Below are positions 56,943 through 64,000 of a stretch of DNA of 64,000 nt, in pieces. The notes under the pieces were generated by a model that saw only the letters and a program-made list of their open reading frames with translations, ran no database searches and had not been told where the DNA came from. Position 1 is the first letter of the stretch, and the number at the start of each line of letters is the position of its first letter. The stretch covers positions 208,882,298 through 208,946,297 of the forward strand of contig NC_091119.1 of assembly GCF_040183065.1 (NCBI RefSeq), written 5' to 3'. The translations under genes were made by a program, and so were the position numbers. The DNA is from Periplaneta americana. Lineage: Eukaryota > Arthropoda > Insecta > Blattodea > Blattidae.

Positions 56943-59168
56943 ATAAATAGTCCGGTCTTCCTCCGATGTAAGTCAAACTGCTGCTGCCACTCCTAGTATC
57001 GATAATACCGACTCTCCATTGCCCTTCATACGTGCATTACGTACAACAGGATGAAATACCGAGTCAACAAACGTAGCATTATGGGCCGATCATCATTAAG
57101 AATTTTCACACTAATTCGAATGCTAGTGATAACTCGCCCAGCGGTCAGTGTGAAGCCTCCTTAGCGTGCCGATGTACTTAGCACCAAACTTGCAAAACAA
57201 GGTGCCGAAGCGAAAGTGCTCGGTACAAGAGAGTGGTTGGAAGAAATTTTTACAGAGAAGTGTCAAGTGTGACTAACATTTTTGTACACACGAATACGAA
57301 TTGAAAAGTGATATCAAGCTTTATTGTTCTAACAAAGAAAGAGGAAGGAGATGTTAACCGCCACTAGGATGCCGGTAACACTGTGCTAATAGGAGGTCGG
57401 TGGTTCATAGCAGTGCATTATACAGTTTTTCTTAAATCTTAACTAACATCACCATAATATCACGCAATTAAGCATTAACAGTCTTTCACAAGTTTACATT
57501 ATATGGCCAAATTAGATCAACTATTTTCTGATTCTAAACAACTAATGAAGCTAGAACGTTCTAGCCACGCTTTTTATAGATTATTTAATTACAGAATTTA
57601 CGAATAAAATGGAAAATATTAATTTTTATATCAACAGATGCCAGTAACAAGCGAGCAATCAAATGCTTTCCAATATCAGTTCTGAACTTCTATCAAGGTA
57701 GATATGAAACTTGAGGAGCAATTACCAAACAAAATTTGAGGACAATGAACAGAAACAATATTGATCTGACAAGAATATCTACATATTGTGTATACAATGC
57801 ATCTGTGAATTATGATAAACAATGCAGCTTTTCTAAACGTTATAACCAGAGCGTTTAGAATACCCGCTCTGGTTATAACGTTAAAAGAACCGCCAAACAA
57901 GAAGGCAAACTGTACAGTTCAAGCCCATATCCTTCACAATTCCTCCCGTCAAAATAAAAACTTAAATATTACATTGAAAAACTTAATTCTAAGAGTCCTT
58001 TCCCATTTTTGCCATTCTGCAGTCAGGATTGCAGAACTGATGGATTTCTACGAATGTCATCGTCCTCTACTTTTAGACATGTTAAAACTAGTACCTGCAG
58101 ATGAGAGGCTAACAAAAACTGTAAACCCCAAAAAATTAATTTATGTCATAACAAGAAGCTGCACTAGTGAAATATTTGTTAAATTGTGATCATAGCCTAT
58201 ATATATATACACACACATATCCGAAGAATTTTATGTGATTAGAAAAATCTCGGTAGCTGTGGTGGAGAAACAGTTTGATTTTGTTTTTGAGAAAAAAAAA
58301 AATACTTGTACACATTTGAAACTCTTGACAATGATGAAGGAATAACGATACATTTTGCAAGTAGATATACAGGATAAATGTTTTCCCTCGTTTAGAGCAA
58401 AGAATTCCTTCTTTTGTATTATGCATACCAGTTTCAACGAAACGAACAGATTGATGTTACAAATAAATCCGAAGTTGATTCGCCAAAGTGTGAGCTGTGG
58501 GTTTTAAATAATTTTAAAAGTAAGAAGTGACGTGAAATTTTAATATTATTTTTAAAGAGAAAATCTTGCCAAAAAGAGTTTACATAGGAATAAATATATC
58601 AATCACAGTGAGAAAATCAACAATAATGATGGAACGGTTTCTTTTCAGACAGAATAGGCTACCTATTAAGGACTTCGTGAAACAATTTTCTATACATGTT
58701 GTTTCTACTAATTTAGTGTTTATTTTATATGAGTTATTCAGTGCAATGCATATTAAAATGTCTGAAAATGAGCAGGAGAAAACAATTTAACGTGTATTTT
58801 CCTTCACTACTGCATCGTACATACGTGAGATCTCCTTATACAATGAATTTATCAACGAAGCAATTACAGTTTCACCTGCACGCACCTCACACCGCCGTAC
58901 TGATTGTTCCACTATGCAACTGCAGGACATAAAAAAAAACCTGTTTACGGTAAGAGGTGATAACAGCAAAGGAAGAATTTCTGAACTGGAAAACAGGATG
59001 TAGTCAATTATGCTAAACTTGATAGAAACAACTGCATCCAGGCGTGAAAGGTTATCCTCTTCTGTAATCCAGTATTGGCGAATGCACTTCTGAAATGAAA
59101 CGAATACGTTGTAACTTCAGATTCTTGCATTTTAAGCAACACAAACATATCTAACTATATTTTTATGT
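56943..59168. other. non-coding with one palindrome
   Basis: Holds the palindrome at 57836-57882. Several frames of 60-125 codons have no recognisable motif. Short (TA)/(CA) run near 58198-58218. Confidence 0.4.
57836..57882. repeat. inverted repeat, 18-bp perfect arms
   Basis: aacgttataaccagagcg and its exact inverse, separated by 11 bases. Weaker pairing continues outward through ctttt/aaaag. Confidence 0.85.
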
Positions 59169-59400
59169 CAGTGATTACCAAACGTTTTGAACGCAAAACC
59201 GCTTTCGGGTGACTTTTTTGCGACCCCCTCCCCCTGCTACTGTACCAGTACTGTCTTTCATGTGGCGAAGTGTTGAGAAGTGTTTTCCAGCTAAGAGCAG
59301 AATTTCAAATGTACCTGCAATACGAAAAACCACTCGAAAAATGCAAATCCCTGTAAAATCGAAAATATCGACAATTCTAGTCAAAACCAATGGATACCAC
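59169..59400. mobile_element. hAT-like left end
   Basis: cagtgattaccaaacgtttt resembles hAT termini of the CAGTGGTTCCCAAACTTTTT type. An 85-base part (59250-59335) recurs at 61167-61252. The right end was not found. Confidence 0.45.
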
Positions 59401-59735
59401 CCAAGATAAAAGCTTATGGTGCAACAATGACACATAATCATCATCTGTAGTATTATCGCCGCGCTCTCATGGTTAAAATTCGGCAGATCTTTAAAATTTA
59501 ATTCTATTATTGTTTTCAAGTTCTTATGTCGCCGCTCCAATCACTCGCCTCAATTTCAATATTGCAACCAATAAGCTGCTTCCATTGTTAAATGACACCT
59601 ACTTGTCTAATCCACGTGGACTGAAACCGAGGTTGCAATGTCTTGTGCTGAGGACGAACATTAAGGTATGTGATTTAAAATTATTATTAAAGACTTAAGT
59701 TATTATTAAGAGTTAAGAATGTCAACATACTCGTG

Positions 59736-59736
<1 letters not shown>

Positions 59737-59778
<42 letters not shown>
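59737..59778. repeat. (AAT)n microsatellite
   Basis: Abuts the 3' end of the family A LINE. Confidence 0.9.
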
Positions 59779-59781
<3 letters not shown>

Positions 59782-60776
59782 CTTACAAATGGCTTTTAAG
59801 GAACCCGAAGGTTCATTGCCGCCCTCACATAAGCCGGCCATCGGTCCCTATCCTGTGCAAGATTAATCCAGTCTCTACCATCATATCCCACCTCCCTCAA
59901 ATCCATTTTAATATTATCCTCCCATCTACGTCTCGGCCTCCCTAAAGGTCTTTTTCCCTCCGGTCTCCCAACTAACACTCTATATGCATTTCTGGATTCG
60001 CCCATACGTGCTACATGTCCTGCCCATCTCAAACGTCTGGATTTAAAGTTCCTAATTATGTCAGGTGAAGAATTAAATGCGTGCAGTTCTGTGTTGTGTA
60101 ACTTTCTCCATTCTCCTGTAACTTCATCCCGCTTAGTCCCAAATATTTTCCTAAGCACCTTATTCTCAAGCACCCTTAACCTATGTTCCTCTCTCAGAGT
60201 GAGAGTCCAAGTTTCACAACCATACACAAGAACCGGTAATATAACTGTTTCATAAATTCTAACTTTCAGATTTTTTGACAGCAGACTGGATGATAAGAGC
60301 TTCTCAACCGAATAATAACACGCATTTCCCATATTTATTCTGCGTTTAATTTCCTCCCGAGTGTCATTTATATTTGTTACTGTTGCTCCAAGATATTTGA
60401 ATTTTTCCACCTCTTCGAAGGATAAATCTCCAATTTTTATATTTCCATTTCGTACAATATTCTGGTCACGAGACATAATCATATACTTTGTCTTTTCGGG
60501 ATTTACTTCCAAACCGATCGCTTTACTTGCTTCAAGTAAAATTTCCGTGTTTTCCCTAATTGTTTGTGGATTTTCTCCTAACATATTCACGTCATCTGCA
60601 TAGACAAGAAGCTGATGTAACCCGTTCAATTCCAAACCCTGCCTGTTATCCTGAACTTTCCTAATGGCATATTCTAGAGCGAAGTTAAAAAGTAAAGGTG
60701 ATAGTGCATCTCCCTGCTTTAGCCCGCAGTGAATTGGAAAAGCATCAGATAGAAACTGATCTATACGGACTCTGCT
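59779..60776 (-). mobile_element. RTE-like LINE family A, 1.0 kb, RT frame open
   Basis: One uninterrupted minus-strand frame (from about 60776 to the stop at 59796, some 326 codons) runs from [20 protein letters not shown] through [23 protein letters not shown] with the catalytic [26 protein letters not shown] and [11 protein letters not shown] to MNLRVP. The 5' part (endonuclease and RT N-terminus) is missing. It is flanked on both sides by (TAA)-type microsatellites, so it is probably the youngest LINE copy here. Confidence 0.9.
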
Positions 60777-60786
60777 GTAATAATAA

Positions 60787-60854
<68 letters not shown>

Positions 60855-60856
60855 GC
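60777..60856. repeat. (TAG)n/(TAA)n microsatellite
   Basis: About ten TAG units bounded by TAA units at the LINE truncation point. Confidence 0.9.
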
Positions 60857-62756
60857 CATTTAACAATATAACAAACTAGTGCTTATTCTTATCGAGGAAG
60901 TAGACGTGACAACGTGACGCTTAGAGTGAAACCTACAGAGCAACAATCGGTCGGCAAAATTATGTTTTAAAAGCACACCGCACGTTTTGCACGATGCCGA
61001 CATGTTAAGCATGAGGCCGCGGCGATAATACTTCGGACTGTGACGCTAGGTAATAATTCAATGCAAATTGGCAAATGCTATAATTAAAGGAAGAGCGTTG
61101 CAAACTCGCATTTCCATCAAAAGTTCTGAAGACGTGGGTTCATTAAATGAAAATCTTCCTTATCACACTGTCTTTCGTGTGGTGAAGTGTTGAAAAGTGT
61201 TTTCCAGCTAAGAGCAGAATTTCAAATGTACCTGCAATACGAGAAATCGGAATATTATACAAATCTCTCGTAGACTGGCATTTCTTGTTGATGTTTTCGT
61301 ACACTTGAACATTTTGAATAGTAGTTTGCAAAGTCTGGATATTAACATAATAACAGCCAGGAATATTTTATAAACACACTTGATTTTTGGTCGACATCAC
61401 TTGACAAAAGAAATTTCATGAATTCCAGTGTATCAAGGAACTCATGGAAAATTTAGCTACAATAAGTATGATACATCAAATACTGAGCTTGTTTTTGCGG
61501 GCATGCAAGCACGTCTTTACAATTTTAAACAATACCTTCTGAATATTTATCGAAAGAACTCAAAAAATTAAATTGACAGTGAGAAAACAGTGCAGAAATG
61601 TCACGGAGGGAAGAGGCAGTTGCCGACTATCATGTGATAAAATAAAAAGAAGTCATGGACGATATCTTGGTAGTCACAAGCTGAACAATTAATTATATGA
61701 GTGATGCCTTGTGACTAGACAACAAAAGGTCTCAACTCTCCACTATAGACAATATGACGTTCTCAGTAGCTGCACGCCCGGCCCGGCCCCATGCAGGGGA
61801 CTTCATCGGAGAACCTGCCAGACCGAAATTCGGCGTCTGTCAGACACTTTTCTAGGAAGATCGATAATTTTATTACTGTCGTGTAAGTACGACAAAATGC
61901 TCTTAATATAGGGACATGCATATCTGATTATACAACACTTCTAAACTCTACTAGAACGAAAGAAGTTGATTAATTTTGGCCAAAAAAAAAAAAAAAAAAA
62001 AAAAAGACAGCAAGTTTCGGAGCATTTGGACCCCAAGACTGTGAAGTGCGAACATTCACCTCTCCTGCGCGGTTTCTACTTTCTCCTGCAGTCCTACTTC
62101 TGTACGATCAAGTTATCTTCATCGCCATTAGTACTCAGCACGTTGTGACCGAGATTCAGTTTCTCAATTCCCATCCTAGAACTTAGGAGATAAGCAACAA
62201 CAATGCCTAGTCCTGTTCCTCAACCTGGCCACTCTTTTCCTTAACTTCTTTAATGTGGCCCAATGGCCCAAGATGCAGATACTTCAGTGAAATGTCATTT
62301 ATTTTTAGAATATCACTACGATTAGATCCTTGCCAATGGATGTACGTGTGGAATGATTTTTAATGCATTTCAAATTGTTAATCATACATAAACGAAAGCA
62401 CGTTGGGAGCTCGAGGGGATGGCATCAGTTATTTCACATCTTCATTACATTTGTATCACCGACGATTTGGTAAATTTGTTATATAAACAGCTTTAATTAT
62501 AGTTGAAATTACTACGCTATTCACTAGAAATCTGAAGATGGCGGGAATTAAGCCGGAACTAATCATTAACTAAGGTAAAATACCATGATAGTTCAAAAGC
62601 AACTGTTTATATTACAAATTATTAGTAAAAATATATTGTATATTTTTTCCAATGTCCGAGTACGGTAAAAAAATCTTTATTGACCCAGCGAAAATAAATT
62701 ATGCTTCTACTTAACATAAAACATGTTCATAAAGATAAAAAAATATTATTATTAGT
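60857..62756. other. non-coding
   Basis: Contains the second copy of the hAT-end-associated repeat at 61167-61252 and an A-run at 61982-62005. No gene supported. Confidence 0.4.
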
Positions 62757-63006
62757 TTAGTTGGTTATTTAATGACGCTGTATCAACTACTAGGTTTAGT
62801 GTCGATGAAATTGATGATAGAGAGACGGTATTTGGCGAGATGAGGACAAGGATTCGCCACAGATTACAGACATTTGCCTTCCGGTTGGTGAAAACCTCAG
62901 AAAAAACCAAACGGGGTAATTAGCACAAGCGGGAATCCAACCCACGTCCGAGTGAAACACTGGATTGGCACACAAGCACCTTAGCCGACTGAGCTACGCC
63001 GGTGTC
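62757..63006 (-). repeat. tRNA-derived SINE, family S4, full length
   Basis: ttggttatttaatgacgctg at the left (3' tail side) and the tRNA head at the right (antisense of gcgggaatccaacccacgtc, then gccgactgagctacgccggt). Directly followed by (ATT)n at 63008-63066. Confidence 0.85.
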
Positions 63007-63007
63007 T

Positions 63008-63009
63008 TC

Positions 63010-63066
<57 letters not shown>
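63008..63066. repeat. (ATT)n microsatellite
   Basis: About nineteen units between the SINE head and a C-run. Confidence 0.9.
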
Positions 63067-63067
<1 letters not shown>

Positions 63068-63076
63068 TTGTTCGAA

Positions 63077-63133
63077 AGCTCCCCCCCCCCCATTAACTGC
63101 TCTTCTGCTCTGGCTCCCGATTGAGAATCACTG
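63077..63133. mobile_element. possible hAT-like right end
   Basis: gattgagaatcactg is the inverse of a hAT-type CAGTGATTCTCAATC terminus and follows a C-run. The left end is not visible. Confidence 0.35.
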
Positions 63134-63569
63134 GCCTAACCTGTTTTCAGTGGCACATCGCACTTAGCCATGTAGTAATTATCATTGTTTTTAAATCCGG
63201 CAATAACTGGATAGTTAGTTTCTCCTCCTCTGGACAGTGGCGGCTCGTGATAAAATATTACGCGTGTTCACAATTTTGTGTCCCAAAACCGAAGAGACTT
63301 TGAAATCATACGTTCAATATGAAATGTCATGATTCCAATGTTTCACCATCGAAAAAATCGTGTATAAATTCAAATATATAATAATAATAATAATACCCAA
63401 TCTTTTTATTTCCAATTTTTCCTAGTAAGTCAGTTTACCCAGTTCAAAATTGCTTGAACAGGCTCATTATTTATGTTTGTTAAAAATTAATACACACCAC
63501 AATGCCGTTATTAAAAGCGTGTGTTCTGTAATATATTTTGGCTCACAACACACTGATACACTATACTTA

Positions 63570-63778
63570 GTTTTTAGTTGGTTATTTAACAACGCTGTAT
63601 CAACTACTAGGTTATTTAGCGTCGATGAGATTGGTGATAGCGAGATGAGGCCGAGGATTCGCCATAGATACCTGGCATTCACCTTGGAAGAAATCCAACC
63701 AGATAATCAGCTCAAGCGGGGATCGAACCCGCGCCCGAGCGCAACTTCAGACCGACTGAACCACGCTGGTGGCTGCTT
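63570..63778 (-). repeat. tRNA-derived SINE, family S4, full length
   Basis: tagttggttatttaacaacg, gatgaggccgaggattcgcc and the head antisense (gcggggatcgaacccgcgcc, gactgaaccacgctgg). Second complete S4 copy, only about 560 bases from the first and in the same orientation. 63781-64000 holds nothing further. Confidence 0.85.
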
Positions 63779-64000
63779 GTTACCACTACTGTAATCCCAT
63801 TCTCATAGACTGATTACTATAAATAAATACCAGTAAATATTACTCTTAAATATTATACACCATCATACAGATACTTAAATTCATACCACTACCACAGTCT
63901 GCCAGCACGTGTTTGAAAGCTACACTATGCTACTATGCTAACACTAAACTATAGTAATTCACAAATTAAACTCTCGTAGCAGCACTATACACATACCCAC

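Noticed and set aside
57812-58189. 125-residue plus-strand protein
   Set aside because: Begins inside the palindrome and has no domain I recognise; splice or promoter support absent.
1-64000. LTR retrotransposon, endogenous virus or Polinton-like element
   Set aside because: I saw no paired long terminal repeats and no capsid, integrase or envelope motifs. This is the limit of reading by eye.

Overview
The window is animal nuclear DNA, most likely from an insect with a large repeat-rich genome. A cockroach or termite (Blattodea) is my best guess. The reasons are GT-AG introns of several kilobases, tRNA-headed SINEs, RTE-like and CR1/L2-like LINEs, mariner, hAT, Harbinger-like and pogo-like DNA transposons, and many (TAA)n microsatellites. 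The species call is inference. I recognised no bacterial-type operon, CRISPR array, functional tRNA or rRNA gene, and no LTR or virus-like element.

Two host genes can be supported, both on the minus strand. RABIF/MSS4, a small zinc-binding Rab chaperone or exchange factor, has two coding exons (15523-15356 and 9635-9387) split by a 5.7 kb intron and encodes about 138 residues. An IVNS1ABP (NS1-BP)-like BTB-BACK-Kelch gene has twelve coding exons between 54337 and 33172. Its splice phases all agree and give 2157 bases including the stop, or 718 residues. One intron of this gene uses a GC donor, and the protein ends in a Ser/Arg-rich tail beyond the Kelch domain. The two genes lie head-to-tail about 17.6 kb apart and show no evident functional link.

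Layout. 1-9386: region downstream of RABIF, with an inverted mariner-end repeat, LINE fragments, SINEs and a LINE nested in a LINE. 9387-15523: RABIF; its intron holds SINEs, a 1.24 kb mariner with TIRs and a CR1/L2-like LINE. 15524-33171: intergenic and almost entirely transposon. It includes an RTE endonuclease relic, then a 2.67 kb element with imperfect terminal inverted repeats and an 8-bp target duplication that interrupts a SINE and carries a 1.9 kb array of a 57-bp repeat. Next comes a nest of Harbinger-like elements invaded by a hAT element, an unclassified 3.07 kb element and a 398-bp MITE. A pogo-like MITE and another MITE follow. 33172-54375: the Kelch gene; its introns hold SINEs, an RTE LINE interrupted by a perfect fold-back, a hAT relic, a second RTE LINE and a Tc1/mariner-like element. 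54376-64000: upstream of the Kelch gene, with SINEs, two clean MITEs, a hAT end and an RTE LINE whose RT reading frame is still open.

The most unusual object is the 17933-20599 element: a DNA-transposon-like unit whose body is a homogeneous satellite with higher-order structure and whose flanks carry repeated TGACGTCA-type motifs.
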